Shown one piece after another: positions 8,338-17,908 of a stretch of 64,000 bases of DNA. Position numbers and translations under genes: made by a program. The notes under the pieces are model-generated. The model was not told the DNA's origin. It saw only the letters and a program-made list of their open reading frames with translations, and ran no database searches. The DNA comes from an uncultured beta proteobacterium. Lineage in GTDB: Bacteria > Pseudomonadota > Gammaproteobacteria > Burkholderiales > Burkholderiaceae_C. The stretch's first letter is position 1. Every line of letters starts with the position of its first letter. The stretch is from the NCBI GenBank assembly GCA_903876735.1, contig CAIRAW010000051.1, forward strand, positions 22,737-86,736, written 5' to 3'.

Positions 8338-9762
8338 GTGAAAAATAGTGAAGCATTAAACATCGATGTGCTGGTCATCGGCGGCGGTAACGCCGCGCTG
8401 TGCGCGGCGCTGATGGCGCGCGAGGCCGGTGCCTCGGTGCTGCTGCTCGAGGCCGCGCCACGCGCCTGGCGCGGCGGCAACTCGCAGCACACCCGCAACC
8501 TGCGCTGCATGCACGATGCGCCGCAGGATGTGCTGATCGACGCCTACCCCGAGGAAGAATACTGGCAGGACCTGCTCAAGGTCACTGGCGGCATCACCAA
8601 TGAGGAACTGGCACGCCTGACGATCCGCGCCTCGTCCACCTGCCGCGACTGGATGCGCAGCCACGGCGTGCACTTCCAGCCACCGCTTTCCGGTGCGCTG
8701 CACGTGGCGCGCACCAATGCCTTCTTCATGGGCGGTGGCAAGGCCCTGGTCAACGCCTATTACCGCAGCGCCGAAAAGCTTGGCGTGCAAGTGCGATACG
8801 AGACGCCGGTGAACTCGGTCGAAATGGACGGCGAGCGCTTTGTCGCTGTGCACACGGCAGCGGGTGAGCGCATCGCGGCCCGAAGCTGCGTGCTGGGCGC
8901 CGGCGGCTTCGAGTCGAATCTGGATTGGCTGCGCCAGGCCTGGGGGCAGAACGAACGCGGCGAATGGCCGGCCGACAACTTTTTGATCCGTGGCACGCGT
9001 TTCAATATGGGCGTGCTGCTCAAGCACATGATCGCTGCTGGCGCCGACACCATAGGCGACCCGACGCAGGCGCACATGGTGGCGATCGACGCGCGCGCGC
9101 CGCTTTTTGATGGGGGCATCTGCACCCGCATCGACTGCGTCTCGCTTGGCGTCGTGGTCAACCGCGAGGGCGTGCGCTTCTACGACGAGGGCGAGGACTT
9201 CTGGCCCAAGCGCTACGCAATCTGGGGCCGCCTGGTGGCGCAGCAGTCGGGCCAGGTCGGCTACTCCATCATTGACCAGAAAGCCATAGGACGCTTCATG
9301 CCGCCGGTCTTTCCCGGTACCAAAGCCGACACCCTCGATGAACTCGCGCGCAAGCTCGGCCTGCCCGAAGCGGCTTTTGTCAAGACCGTGCAGGACTACA
9401 ACGCCGCCTGCCAGAGCGGCACGTTCGACCACACGGCGCTCGACGACTGCGCCACCGCCGGCCTGACACCGGCCAAGACGCACTGGGCGCGTCCCATCGA
9501 CCACGCGCCCTTTTATGGCTACGCGCTCAAGCCCGGCATCACCTTCACCTACCTCGGGCTCAAGGTCAATGCGCAGGCGGCCGTGCACTTTGCTGGCCGG
9601 CCCAGTCCGAACCTCTTTGTCGCCGGCGAGATGATGGCCGGCAATGTGCTGGGCAAGGGCTACACCGCCGGCGTTGGCATGTCCATCGGCACCGCCTTCG
9701 GGCGCATCGCCGGCACACAGGCGGCGATTGCTGCGCGGAGGATCGACCATGCAAGCGCTTGA
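8338..9762 (+). CDS. tcuA: FAD-dependent tricarballylate dehydrogenase TcuA
   Basis: A 474-residue flavoprotein of the fumarate-reductase/succinate-dehydrogenase flavoprotein (FAD_binding_2) family. The N-terminal dinucleotide fold reads [17 protein letters not shown] at about residues 12-28, followed by [15 protein letters not shown], typical of TcuA. Near the C-terminus [18 protein letters not shown] is the second FAD-contact segment. TcuA oxidises tricarballylate to cis-aconitate and passes electrons to TcuB. The start is GTG at 8338; no other in-frame start precedes the Rossmann strand. The gene overlaps tcuB by 14 bp. Close relatives act on other tricarboxylates or on 3-ketosteroids, but the pairing with TcuB makes the tricarballylate/citrate-type role the best call. 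Confidence 0.85.
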   Translation: MKNSEALNIDVLVIGGGNAALCAALMAREAGASVLLLEAAPRAWRGGNSQHTRNLRCMHDAPQDVLIDAYPEEEYWQDLLKVTGGITNEELARLTIRASSTCRDWMRSHGVHFQPPLSGALHVARTNAFFMGGGKALVNAYYRSAEKLGVQVRYETPVNSVEMDGERFVAVHTAAGERIAARSCVLGAGGFESNLDWLRQAWGQNERGEWPADNFLIRGTRFNMGVLLKHMIAAGADTIGDPTQAHMVAIDARAPLFDGGICTRIDCVSLGVVVNREGVRFYDEGEDFWPKRYAIWGRLVAQQSGQVGYSIIDQKAIGRFMPPVFPGTKADTLDELARKLGLPEAAFVKTVQDYNAACQSGTFDHTALDDCATAGLTPAKTHWARPIDHAPFYGYALKPGITFTYLGLKVNAQAAVHFAGRPSPNLFVAGEMMAGNVLGKGYTAGVGMSIGTAFGRIAGTQAAIAARRIDHASA

Positions 9763-10948
9763 AGCCCTGGGCCGCGAGGCCGCTGTGCTGGCCAATGGTG
9801 GCCGTCCCGTGATTGCGATCCTGAGCGCCAACGAGGCCGAGGTCGGCCGCCAGATGCAGATCTGCAACGCCTGTCGCTACTGCGAGGGTTTTTGCGCCGT
9901 GTTCCCGGCCATGACGCGCCGGCTCGAATTCGGCAAGGCCGACGTCCATTACCTGGCCAATCTGTGCCACAACTGCGGCGCCTGCCTGCACGCCTGCCAG
10001 TACGCGCCGCCGCACGAGTTCGCCGTCAACGTGCCGCAGGCCATGGCCAAACTGCGCCTGGACACCTATACCGATTACGCCTGGCCGTCCGCCCTGGGCC
10101 GCCTGTACCAGCGCAACGGCCTGACGCTGAGCCTCGCCACCGCTTTCGCGCTGGTGCTGTTTCTGCTGCTGGCGCTGCTGGCGCGTGGCACGCTTTTCCC
10201 GGGGCCACTGCAGGGCAATTTCTACGCGGTCTTTGGCCACAATCTGCTCGGTCTGATGTTTGGCGCCGTGTTCGGCATGGCAGTGCTGGCGCTGGGCATC
10301 GGCGTTACGCGTTTCTGGCGTGGCGTAGCGCCGGCCACAGCAGCGCAGGACGCGCCGACGCCGGGTCTGTACCGCGCTGCCAGCACCGAGGCTGTCAGCG
10401 ACGTGCTGAGTCTCAGGTACCTGGGCGGCGGCCATGGCCAGGGTTGCAACAATGCCGACGATGCGTTCACGCTGTGGCGGCGGCGTTTTCACCACTTTAC
10501 GTTCTACGGCTTCGCCCTGTGCTTCGCAGCGACCGGTTTGGCCACGCTTTACCACTACCTGCTGAACCGCCATGCGCCCTATGCGCTCGACAGCCTGCCG
10601 GTTCTGCTGGGCACCGCTGGCGGCATCGGCCTGCTGATCGGGCCGGTCGGCTTGCTCTGGCTCAATTTGCAGCGCGACCCGGCGCATGGCGACAGCGCGC
10701 AGCGGACCATGGACCGAGGCTTCATCGCGCTGCTGCTGTTGGTGAGCCTGAGCGGTCTGGCGTTGCTGATCTGGCGCGACAGCGGCGCCATGGCGCTGCT
10801 GCTGGCGCTGCACCTGGGTGTGGTGATGGCGCTGTTTCTCACCATGCCCTACGGCAAGTTCGCGCACGGCATTTTCAGAGCGGCGGCGCTGCTCATGCAC
10901 GCCATTGAAAAAAGACAACCCAACCTGATCGGTTTGGGAGACGATTAA
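9749..10948 (+). CDS. tcuB: TcuB/CitB-type Fe-S and heme membrane electron carrier
   Basis: A 399-residue membrane protein that takes electrons from TcuA into the quinone pool. The N-terminus has two cysteine clusters typical of two [4Fe-4S] centres: [15 protein letters not shown] at about 33-47 and [16 protein letters not shown] at about 73-88. Several hydrophobic helices follow, with histidines in [12 protein letters not shown] and YHYLLNRH that could bind heme b. The ATG at 9749 has GGAGG upstream and lies inside the end of tcuA (14-bp overlap), so the two are translated from one message. Salmonella TcuB regenerates FAD in TcuA; the family match and gene pair support the same role here. 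Confidence 0.87.
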   Translation: MQALEALGREAAVLANGGRPVIAILSANEAEVGRQMQICNACRYCEGFCAVFPAMTRRLEFGKADVHYLANLCHNCGACLHACQYAPPHEFAVNVPQAMAKLRLDTYTDYAWPSALGRLYQRNGLTLSLATAFALVLFLLLALLARGTLFPGPLQGNFYAVFGHNLLGLMFGAVFGMAVLALGIGVTRFWRGVAPATAAQDAPTPGLYRAASTEAVSDVLSLRYLGGGHGQGCNNADDAFTLWRRRFHHFTFYGFALCFAATGLATLYHYLLNRHAPYALDSLPVLLGTAGGIGLLIGPVGLLWLNLQRDPAHGDSAQRTMDRGFIALLLLVSLSGLALLIWRDSGAMALLLALHLGVVMALFLTMPYGKFAHGIFRAAALLMHAIEKRQPNLIGLGDD

Positions 10949-10962
10949 AAAAAGGAGACAAA

Positions 10963-11946
10963 ATGAACACACTTCAGAAACGCTTCACCCTTAAAACCAT
11001 GGCTTGCATGGCCCTTGCATGGTCAAGCCTCACTGCCCAGGCGCAGACTTTTCCTCCCAAGAAAGTCATCACCATGGTGGTTGGGTTTGCAGCTGGTGGG
11101 GCGGCAGACACCGGTGCCCGCATCATCGCGAAAAAGTTGGGTGAAAACATCGGCGCTTCGGTCGTGATCGACAACAGGCCAGGTGCTGGTGGCAATATCG
11201 CACACCAGTTCGCCGCCCAAGGTCCATCGGATGGCAGTGTCATTTTGTTCGGTTCGGTCGGTCCATTGACCATAGCGCGGCACATGATGAAGTTGCCTTA
11301 CGATCCCGTCAAGGACTTCGCACCCATCACCATGGGCGTGAACTTTCCGAATGTTCTGGTGGTCAACAATCAAGTTGGCATCAAGACTTTTGCCGAGTTC
11401 ATTGCATACGCAAAGCGCAATCCGGGCAAGATTGACTTTGCGTCGACTGGTCCGGGCTCAGCCTCGCATCTTGCCGGTGAATTGCTAAACGATATTGCCA
11501 AAATCGACACCGTGCACATCCCCTACAAGGGTGGTGCACCTGCAATGCAAGACCTCATTGGCGGCCGTGTCACAGCCTACTACTCGACGCTGTCAACCGC
11601 CTTGCCACACATCGAAAGCGGCAAGTTGATCCCATTGGCCAGCACGGGCACGATGCGCCTGACAGCGCTGCCCAAAATCCCGACCATTGCCGAATCGGGC
11701 TACCCTGGCTTCAGCGCGACCAATTGGTATGCCTTTGTCGCATCATCCAAGGTCCCCCCAGTTATCCTGGACCGCTGGAACCTCGAGTTGGTCAAGGTGC
11801 TCAGATCTCCGGATGTGGTTGAACAACTCAACAGTCACGGATTGACCCCACAACCCGGCACACGCGAAGAGTTCGCAAAATACATGGCAAAAGAAACTGA
11901 AACCTGGGGTCGTGTGATCCGTGAACGCAAGATCTCAGCCGATTAG
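10963..11946 (+). CDS. Bug/TctC-family periplasmic tricarboxylate receptor
   Basis: A 327-residue extracytoplasmic solute-binding protein of the Bug (Bordetella uptake gene)/TctC family. AAAGGAGA precedes the ATG; the signal peptide ends near SLTAQAQTFP. Family landmarks are ITMVVGFAAGGAADTGAR at the mature N-terminus, IDNRPGAGGNIA, and IPYKGGAPAMQDLIGG. Bug proteins bind carboxylates and normally feed a TctAB membrane pair, which is not present here. Being 14 bp behind tcuB it probably captures the substrate of TcuA and replaces the MFS permease TcuC of the Salmonella operon; it may use TctAB encoded elsewhere or act in sensing. Confidence 0.88.
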   Translation: MNTLQKRFTLKTMACMALAWSSLTAQAQTFPPKKVITMVVGFAAGGAADTGARIIAKKLGENIGASVVIDNRPGAGGNIAHQFAAQGPSDGSVILFGSVGPLTIARHMMKLPYDPVKDFAPITMGVNFPNVLVVNNQVGIKTFAEFIAYAKRNPGKIDFASTGPGSASHLAGELLNDIAKIDTVHIPYKGGAPAMQDLIGGRVTAYYSTLSTALPHIESGKLIPLASTGTMRLTALPKIPTIAESGYPGFSATNWYAFVASSKVPPVILDRWNLELVKVLRSPDVVEQLNSHGLTPQPGTREEFAKYMAKETETWGRVIRERKISAD

Positions 11947-11984
11947 GTCTGAGAACACCTTGCACAATTACAGTAGAGAAAAGC

Positions 11985-12779
11985 ATGCATGTTCTTCAAC
12001 CGTTTAACCGCCGATTGGTCTTTCTGGGAATGGTCCTTTGGCTGCTGGTCGGCTCGCTGACCCATGCCGCAGAAATTCGTGTTATCACCTCCGGCGCTTT
12101 CACAGAGGCCTATAAGAAACTGGTCCCGATCTATGCGCAAGCAACCGGCCACACCGTGTTCAGTTCCTACGGCGCGTCGATTGGAAACGCCCCGGATTCA
12201 ATTCCCAGCCGCTTTGCACGGGGCGAGAAGTTTGATCTGATCATTCTTTCAGAAGGCGGCCTAGAAGCCTTGATGAAGGAAGGTAAATTGGTTAGCGGCA
12301 GCCGGGTCGATTTGGCGCGCTCGCAGATTGGCGTAGCCGTTCGCAAGGGCACACCAAAGCCTGATATCAGCAGTGTCGAAGCGCTAAAGCAATCCCTGCT
12401 CAATGCCAAGTCGGTGGCCTATTCGGCAAGCGCCAGTGGCACATACCTGTCGACGGAACTGTTTCCAAAATTGGGAATAGCGGAGCAGATGAAAGTCACT
12501 GCCAAGAAAATCATGAGCGAACGCGTTGGAGCGGTCGTGGCCCGCGGTGATGCCGAGTTGGGCTTTCAGCAAGTCAGTGAGTTGATCTACTTTAAGGAAC
12601 TCGACTTTGTTGGAACCTTGCCCGAATCGGTTCAACAGACGATTTTCTTCTCTTCCGCATTGGTTCAAGGGTCATCCCAGGCTGAAGCAGCCCGTCACTT
12701 TGTGCGCTTCCTTGCATCACCATCCGTGGCTGAAATCGTGCGTGAGACAGGTTTGGACCCGATGGCCACTAGACCCTAA
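11985..12779 (+). CDS. ModA-like periplasmic substrate-binding protein
   Basis: A 264-residue exported binding protein of the type 2 periplasmic fold related to molybdate receptor ModA (SBP_bac_11-like). A signal peptide ends near GSLTHAAEI; the mature part opens EIRVITSGAFTEAYKKL and has SYGASIGNAPDSIPSRFARGEKFD, where ModA proteins have their anion-binding Ser. The match to true ModA is partial, and relatives of this branch occur beside carboxylate catabolism genes without molybdate transporters. It follows the Bug gene by 38 bp and could be co-transcribed as the last tcu-cluster gene. No ABC permease or ATPase accompanies it, so it is an orphan receptor; ligand unknown. Confidence 0.75.
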   Translation: MHVLQPFNRRLVFLGMVLWLLVGSLTHAAEIRVITSGAFTEAYKKLVPIYAQATGHTVFSSYGASIGNAPDSIPSRFARGEKFDLIILSEGGLEALMKEGKLVSGSRVDLARSQIGVAVRKGTPKPDISSVEALKQSLLNAKSVAYSASASGTYLSTELFPKLGIAEQMKVTAKKIMSERVGAVVARGDAELGFQQVSELIYFKELDFVGTLPESVQQTIFFSSALVQGSSQAEAARHFVRFLASPSVAEIVRETGLDPMATRP

Positions 12780-13197
12780 GGGAGCATCATTGGTGCGCTC
12801 GCGGCACAAATGCCAGCCAGGCCAAGGAAGACGAACACGCAATCCGAAGGGCCACTTTGGCTCCTCGACCTTGGCAGTGAACGGACGGTCCTGGCTTTAT
12901 TCACTGACTTCTAAGGCCACTCAGGTGTCTGCCACCTCATGTCGAGTGGCCGGTATGTGTCTTGATCAGTATTGGCAACGCTACCCAAGACCCATTGAGA
13001 CTGCGTCGCATGCTGCTGCAACGCCAGGCGAGTATGGGACAAATGCTGCACGCGATATCAAAAAATCCGCAGGACGCGGAGCGCGCGGCGTCTGCCTCAC
13101 GCGCGCCGACCAGTACAGCACTGCCAAAAGACGCAGCAGCGCTACGCCGCATTCGGGCTATGCGTAAAGCTTACGCATTCACCGTCCAGCACCACAA
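12780..13197. other. Intergenic region, nothing recognised
   Basis: About 420 bp between convergent genes. Frames are open over parts of it on both strands, but none has a ribosome site, a recognisable domain or convincing codon use. One forward stretch near 12962-13170 looks faintly helical and charged (GNATQDPLRLRRMLLQRQ) and could be a relic. No terminator hairpin with a U-tract was found. Confidence 0.4.
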
Positions 13198-13662
13198 TCA
13201 AATTCGGGTTATCGGTTGGCCGCCTACCGCCGCCAGTTGTGAGGAACTGACCCGATGCGGCGCAATCTCGGCCAATGGCACGAGAACAAAGGCGCGCTCC
13301 AGCATGCGTGGGTGTGGTACGGTCAGCGTTGCGCTGTCAATGCGGGCATCGCCAAACAGCAATAGATCGAGATCCAGGCTGCGCGGCGCATTACGGTAGG
13401 GCCGCGTGCGACCCGCGTCCTGCTCAATGCGCTGCAACTCAGCCAGCAGGTCGGATGCGGTGAGGATAGTTTCAAGCTCGACCACCGCGTTGATGTAATC
13501 GGGGCCACTGGAATCGATGGGCGCCGTGCGGTAGAGCGCGGATCGCCGGATCAGCCTGACGCCATCGATTGCGGCCAAGCATTCCATGGCGCCGGTTACG
13601 CCAGCCTGCGGATCACCGAGGTTGGCGCCGAGCGCAACAAATGCCGTGACGGCCGCGCGCAT
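13198..13662 (-). CDS. folK: 6-hydroxymethyl-7,8-dihydropterin pyrophosphokinase (HPPK)
   Basis: A 154-residue HPPK that transfers pyrophosphate from ATP to 6-hydroxymethyl-dihydropterin in folate synthesis. Signatures are ALGANLGDP at the N-terminus, RSALYRTAPID, the conserved YINAVVELET strand, and the Mg/ATP motif RSLDLDLLLFGD followed by VPHPRMLERAFVLVPLAEI. AGGGGC precedes the ATG. It lies 14 bp behind pcnB, the arrangement seen across Burkholderiales. Length is normal. Confidence 0.96.
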   Translation of the reverse strand: MRAAVTAFVALGANLGDPQAGVTGAMECLAAIDGVRLIRRSALYRTAPIDSSGPDYINAVVELETILTASDLLAELQRIEQDAGRTRPYRNAPRSLDLDLLLFGDARIDSATLTVPHPRMLERAFVLVPLAEIAPHRVSSSQLAAVGGQPITRI

Positions 13663-13676
13663 GGCTTGCCCCTGCT

Positions 13677-15257
13677 TCAGACGCCTGCGTCGGGCGCGGC
13701 ACCGCCATCCATGCGTGGTCCACTGGAACGACGGCGACGGCGGCGCTTGCGCGGTGCCTGGCTGTCGTCGAACGATGACGCATCAGTCGATGATTCGGGG
13801 CGCTCGGTCAAGGCTTCACTGGCAGCGCGCGGTGCGTCATGCGGCGATGGGGCCCGGCGCACACGTGGCGTGCGTGGGCGCTGCGCCTGTTCCTCACGCA
13901 CCTGGTCCACCATGTCCTGGCGCAGGTTGTGGTCGGCCAGGCTGAACTCCTGCCACCAGTCAGCCAGCACCTCGTCGATCTCGCCGGCATCGGCGCGCAG
14001 GCGCATGAAGTCGAAGGCAGCCCGAAAGCGCACCTGCTCGACCAGGCCAAAGGGCGTACTGCCGACCCGCTTCTCGAAGCGCGGCTGCAGCATCCAGATC
14101 TCGCGCATGTCGGCGGCCAGTTTGCCGCGCCCAGATACGTCACCGATGCGGGCGTTGAAGACGTCGTCAATGGCTTCCTGCAGTGCCGGATGCGAATGCT
14201 GTCCGCGCCCCATGCGCTGGGCCCAGCCGTCGCGCACATCAGCCCAAAGCACGCAGGCCAGCAGAAAACTTGGCGCCACCGGCTTGTGCTCACCGACCCG
14301 GCGGTCCGTGTCCTGCAGCGCGGCTTTGACAAAACTCTGCTCGGCGCGCTCCACCACGACGTCGAGCAAGGGGTAGATACCGCGCGCCATGCCCAGCGCT
14401 TTCAATTGGGCAATCGAGGCCAGCGCGTGGCCGGTCTGCAGGAGCTTGAGCATTTCGTCAAAAAGGCGGCTCTGCGGCACATCAGCCAGCAGTTCCTGCG
14501 ATTTCACCAGCGGTGCCGCAGTCTTGGCTTCAAGCTGAAACCCCAGATCGTTGAGCTTGGCCGAGAAGCGCACGGCGCGGATGATGCGCACCGGGTCTTC
14601 GCGATAGCGCGTGGCCGGGTCGCCGATCATGCGGATGACGCGCTTCTTGGAATCGCGGATACCGTTGTGGTAGTCGACCACGATCTGGGTCTCGGGGTCG
14701 TAGTACATGGCGTTGATGGTGAAGTCACGCCGCACCGCGTCTTCCTCCTGCGGACCCCAGACGTTGTCACGCAGCACGCGCCCGGTCGAGTCCACGGCGT
14801 GCTTCATACCGGCGAGTTCGCTCTTGCTGGTCTTCTCGTTGCCGGCAACCTGCTCGGCCGCCGCGTTGTCCATGTAAGCGCGGAAGGTCGAAACCTCGAT
14901 CACCTCGTTCTCGCGTCCGCGCCCGTACACCACGTGCACGATGCGAAAACGCCGCCCGATGATGAAGGCGCGCCGGAACAAGCCCTTGACCTGCTCTGGT
15001 GTGGCGTTGGTCGCCACGTCAAAATCCTTGGGCTTCAAGCCGACCATCAGGTCGCGCACGGCACCGCCCACGATATAGGCCTCATAGCCGGCATTCTTGA
15101 GCGTGCGCACGACATTGATCGCGCGCTCGTCAACCAGGGACGGATCAATGCCATGTTCGGCGACGCCAACTTCCTCGCGCTTGCCAAATTGCGCCTTCTT
15201 GCCTTTTGCTGCCGAGGATGATTTGCCGAGCAGTTTTTCAATAAATTTTTTAATCAA
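13677..15257 (-). CDS. pcnB: Poly(A) polymerase I
   Basis: A 526-residue enzyme of the class II nucleotidyltransferase family that adds poly(A) tails to RNA 3' ends and promotes decay. The head domain shows EAYIVGGAVRDLMVG, the catalytic DxD in KPKDFDVATNATP, and the PAP-I-specific GRRFRIVHVVYGR rather than the tRNA CCA-adding signature. The neck follows with RDFTINAMYYD and RYREDPVRIIRAVRFSAKL. The C-terminus is a basic, Arg-rich tail (RKRRRRRRSSGPR), typical of bacterial PAP I and probably RNA-binding. A Lys-rich N-terminal extension of about 40 residues is also present. It precedes folK and follows a HAD gene in the conserved perM-hda-HAD-pcnB-folK run. Confidence 0.95.
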   Translation of the reverse strand: MIKKFIEKLLGKSSSAAKGKKAQFGKREEVGVAEHGIDPSLVDERAINVVRTLKNAGYEAYIVGGAVRDLMVGLKPKDFDVATNATPEQVKGLFRRAFIIGRRFRIVHVVYGRGRENEVIEVSTFRAYMDNAAAEQVAGNEKTSKSELAGMKHAVDSTGRVLRDNVWGPQEEDAVRRDFTINAMYYDPETQIVVDYHNGIRDSKKRVIRMIGDPATRYREDPVRIIRAVRFSAKLNDLGFQLEAKTAAPLVKSQELLADVPQSRLFDEMLKLLQTGHALASIAQLKALGMARGIYPLLDVVVERAEQSFVKAALQDTDRRVGEHKPVAPSFLLACVLWADVRDGWAQRMGRGQHSHPALQEAIDDVFNARIGDVSGRGKLAADMREIWMLQPRFEKRVGSTPFGLVEQVRFRAAFDFMRLRADAGEIDEVLADWWQEFSLADHNLRQDMVDQVREEQAQRPRTPRVRRAPSPHDAPRAASEALTERPESSTDASSFDDSQAPRKRRRRRRSSGPRMDGGAAPDAGV

Positions 15258-15320
15258 GTCACTTTTCCTTGCGGGACAGACCCTGGCGACACGAAGTCGA
15301 CCGGTTCTGGCCTCAACACT

Positions 15321-15983
15321 TTAAAACAGTTCAAGTATGCGCCATCCGCGCGCCTGGGCTATGGCACGCAGCGCCGGGTCGGGGTTGGTGGCCACCGGGT
15401 GCGTCACTTTCTCCATCAGGCTCAAATCATTGATGGAATCGGTATAGAAGGTGCTCTCCACGTCAGCCCAAGCCAGTTGACGCTGGCCAAGCCACTGTTC
15501 GACCCGGGTCACCTTGCCTTCGCGCGCCGACGGCACACCGCGGATTTCACCCGTGAGCCAGCCGCTGTCGTCCCGCTCGAGTTCCACCGCAATCAAGTCC
15601 GCGACCCCAAAAGCCTGGGCAATCGGCCGTGTCACAAAGTCGTTGGTGGCCGTCACGATAAGCACCGCATCGCCCGCCGCCTGGTGCCCGCGCACCAAGG
15701 CCAGTGCCTGTGCCGTGATGACCGGTTGCACAACGGTTTGCATAAAGCGCTCATGCGCCGCCCGCGCTGCCTGCGCGCCTTCGCGCCGCACCGCAGCCGT
15801 GGCGAATCGCACATAGTCGTGGATGTCGAGCGTGCCAGCCTTGTAATGGGCAAAGAATTCGTCGTTGCGACGGCTGAAATCAATTGGATCGGTCCAGCCA
15901 ATGGTGGTGGTGAAGACGCCCCAGGCGTAGTCTGAATCGATCGGCAACAGCGTATGGTCAAGGTCAAACAGGGTCAGCTTCAT
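15321..15983 (-). CDS. HAD-superfamily phosphatase (HAD-IB, phosphoserine phosphatase-like)
   Basis: A 220-residue cytosolic HAD hydrolase. Motif I is LFDLDHTLLP with the nucleophile and general-acid Asp pair; motif II is IVTATND; motif III Lys lies near AREGKVTR; motif IV is TDSINDLSLME. The helical cap between motifs I and II places it in subfamily IB with phosphoserine phosphatase. In Burkholderiales this gene always sits between hda and pcnB and is often labelled HAD-IB phosphatase or SerB-like; the true substrate is not known. It starts 4 bp after hda. Confidence 0.9.
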   Translation of the reverse strand: MKLTLFDLDHTLLPIDSDYAWGVFTTTIGWTDPIDFSRRNDEFFAHYKAGTLDIHDYVRFATAAVRREGAQAARAAHERFMQTVVQPVITAQALALVRGHQAAGDAVLIVTATNDFVTRPIAQAFGVADLIAVELERDDSGWLTGEIRGVPSAREGKVTRVEQWLGQRQLAWADVESTFYTDSINDLSLMEKVTHPVATNPDPALRAIAQARGWRILELF

Positions 15984-15987
15984 GCGC

Positions 15988-16674
15988 TCAGGATTCTTCC
16001 ATCATGGATTTGATCAGGGGAATGGTAATGGCGCGCTTGGTCTGCAGCGCGTAGCCGTCGATCAGGTCGAGCAGTTCCATCAGACTGCCCAGATCGCGGC
16101 TGAAGCGCGTCAACATGAAGTCCATCACCTCGTCGCCCAGAAACAGGCCGCGTGCGTCAGCTGCCTGGCGCAGCACGGCGCGCCGCTCGGATTCGCTGAG
16201 CACCTGCAACTGAAACACGTGGCCCCAGCCCAGGCGCGTGCGCAGGTCGTCGCGCAGTTTCAGGTCGGATGGCGGCAGGCTTCCCGCAGCCAGCACGCCG
16301 CGCTGAAAGGTCTGGGCGTTGACAAACCAGTTGAAAGCCGCGTGCTGCTGCGCCGCCGTGTACAAATGCACGTCGTCCATCAACACGGCGGCCCAATGTT
16401 CGTCGAAGGGTGCGGGCTCCAGCACGCTGGCGTCGAGCCAGCCAACGCTGGCGCCCTGCTCGCGCAGATGGGCCTGGACTGCCTTGAGCAGATGGGTCTT
16501 GCCGCTGCCTTCGCTGCCCCACAGGTAGGTGGGCACCGGTGAGCGCGCGCTGGCGTTTGACTTGCCGCCTAGCCACAGCGCCAGGTGCGCGAGCGCCGCC
16601 GCGTTGGGCCCGGCAAAAAAAGTTTGCAGCGTCGGCCCGGTAGCCAGACCGATGTCAAGCGCAATCTGTTTCAT
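15988..16674 (-). CDS. hda: DnaA regulatory inactivator Hda
   Basis: A 228-residue DnaA-like AAA+ protein. With the sliding clamp it stimulates ATP hydrolysis by DnaA-ATP and so limits re-initiation of replication. It begins with a clamp-binding-type N-terminus (MKQIALDIGL, comparable to the QLxLxL clamp motif), followed by TYLWGSEGSGKTHLL (Walker A), VLMDDVHLY (Walker B) and a sensor II-like helix. It lacks the DnaA DNA-binding domain IV. Length is close to that of E. coli Hda. Confidence 0.93.
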   Translation of the reverse strand: MKQIALDIGLATGPTLQTFFAGPNAAALAHLALWLGGKSNASARSPVPTYLWGSEGSGKTHLLKAVQAHLREQGASVGWLDASVLEPAPFDEHWAAVLMDDVHLYTAAQQHAAFNWFVNAQTFQRGVLAAGSLPPSDLKLRDDLRTRLGWGHVFQLQVLSESERRAVLRQAADARGLFLGDEVMDFMLTRFSRDLGSLMELLDLIDGYALQTKRAITIPLIKSMMEES

Positions 16675-16684
16675 GGCCGCGCCC

Positions 16685-17767
16685 TCATCCCAGATAGAGC
16701 TTGCTGGCTTGGTAGCCTGCCTGGGCTCGCCGGATCGCCACCAGCAGCACGGCGCTGGCCGGCAAGGCGATCAGAACGCCCAAAAAGCCCAGCACCTGAC
16801 CAAAGGCCAGCAGAGCAAAAATAACTGCCAGCGGATGCAGGCCGACGCGCTTGCCGACCAGGCGCGGCGTCAGAAAAAAGCCTTCGATCAGCTGCCCAAA
16901 CCCGTACACCACAGCCACCATCAGCAACGCACGTGAGGCGCCGCCGCTGGCTGAAAATTCGAGCAGACCCGCCAACAAGGCCAGGATCAGACCCAGGCCG
17001 AAGCCGACATAGGGCACAAAGACCGCCAGACCGGTGAAAACGCCAATCGGCAAGGCCAGATCAAGCCCGAACAAGGCCAGCCCCGCGCTGTAATAGACCG
17101 AGAGAACCGCCATCACCAGCAACTGCCCGCGCAGGTACTGGCCCAGCACGGTGTCGGCTTCGTTGGTAAAGCTGTCGTAGGCTGCGCGACCACGCGGCGG
17201 CACGAACTCCAGCACACGCGCCACAAAACGGTGCCAGTCCATCAGGAGGTAAAACAGGGCAACCGGGATCAGGACAGCATTGCTGAATACCGCGAAAGCG
17301 ACACTGCCGCCGAGCTTGAGCGAACCCATCACCGACGCCATCGTGTCTTCCGCGTTGGCCGTGAGGTATTTCAAGGCGAATGCCTTGAGGCTGACCACAT
17401 CGAGCGAAACGCTCAGGCCAAACTGCGCCAGGAACGGCTTGAGCCAAGCGTTCGCATGATCGAGCAGCACGGGCACCTGTTCGCGCATCTGCGGCAATTC
17501 CTTGGCCAGGATAGGCACGATCAACAACGCAATCCCCAGCACCAGCAGGACAAAAATCAACTCCACCAATGCCACCAGGAGTACCCGTGGCAAACGGCTG
17601 CCACTCAGTTGGTCGAGCCGGTCCACCAACGGAGTCAGCGCGTAAGCCAGGGTGGCTGCCACCACAAAAGGGGTCAGCACCGGCGCCAGCAACCACAGCA
17701 GCGCCCCTGTGCCGATGGCAATCAGGCTCCAGGCCGCTGCTCTTCTTTGTGTGGTGTTCAATTGCAT
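16685..17767 (-). CDS. AI-2E family transporter / PerM-like permease
   Basis: A 360-residue inner-membrane protein with about eight hydrophobic segments. The family core is visible as LLWLLAPVLTPFVVAATLAYALTP at the start (split here over two helices) and YVGFGLGLILALLAGLLEF later. This family (PF01594) includes TqsA and PerM; some export autoinducer-2 or act as Na+/H+ antiporters, but most have no proven substrate. The ATG at 17767 was preferred over an upstream one because it directly precedes the first helix. It is first in the perM-hda-HAD-pcnB-folK operon and diverges from purM, as in most relatives. Confidence 0.9.
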   Translation of the reverse strand: MQLNTTQRRAAAWSLIAIGTGALLWLLAPVLTPFVVAATLAYALTPLVDRLDQLSGSRLPRVLLVALVELIFVLLVLGIALLIVPILAKELPQMREQVPVLLDHANAWLKPFLAQFGLSVSLDVVSLKAFALKYLTANAEDTMASVMGSLKLGGSVAFAVFSNAVLIPVALFYLLMDWHRFVARVLEFVPPRGRAAYDSFTNEADTVLGQYLRGQLLVMAVLSVYYSAGLALFGLDLALPIGVFTGLAVFVPYVGFGLGLILALLAGLLEFSASGGASRALLMVAVVYGFGQLIEGFFLTPRLVGKRVGLHPLAVIFALLAFGQVLGFLGVLIALPASAVLLVAIRRAQAGYQASKLYLG

Positions 17768-17908
17768 GCAAATCGATTCTTTAAACCTGAAAAAACCAGC
17801 CCCGGCATTGCGCAATTTGTGCCCTGCTTGCGTCGCCCTTAAAATCAGGCAAATTCTATCGGTCTCTGTCGCGCCAGACCGCCCGGCGCATCAATCCACG
17901 CACTGTAC

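Noticed and set aside
12962..13190. Forward open frame between the ModA-like gene and folK
   Set aside because: No ribosome site and no recognisable family, and the frame continues antisense into folK; kept only as an unassigned gap.
13677..15257. pcnB considered as tRNA CCA-adding enzyme
   Set aside because: The GRRFRIVHVVYGR segment and the Arg-rich tail fit poly(A) polymerase I, and the gene order pcnB-folK agrees.
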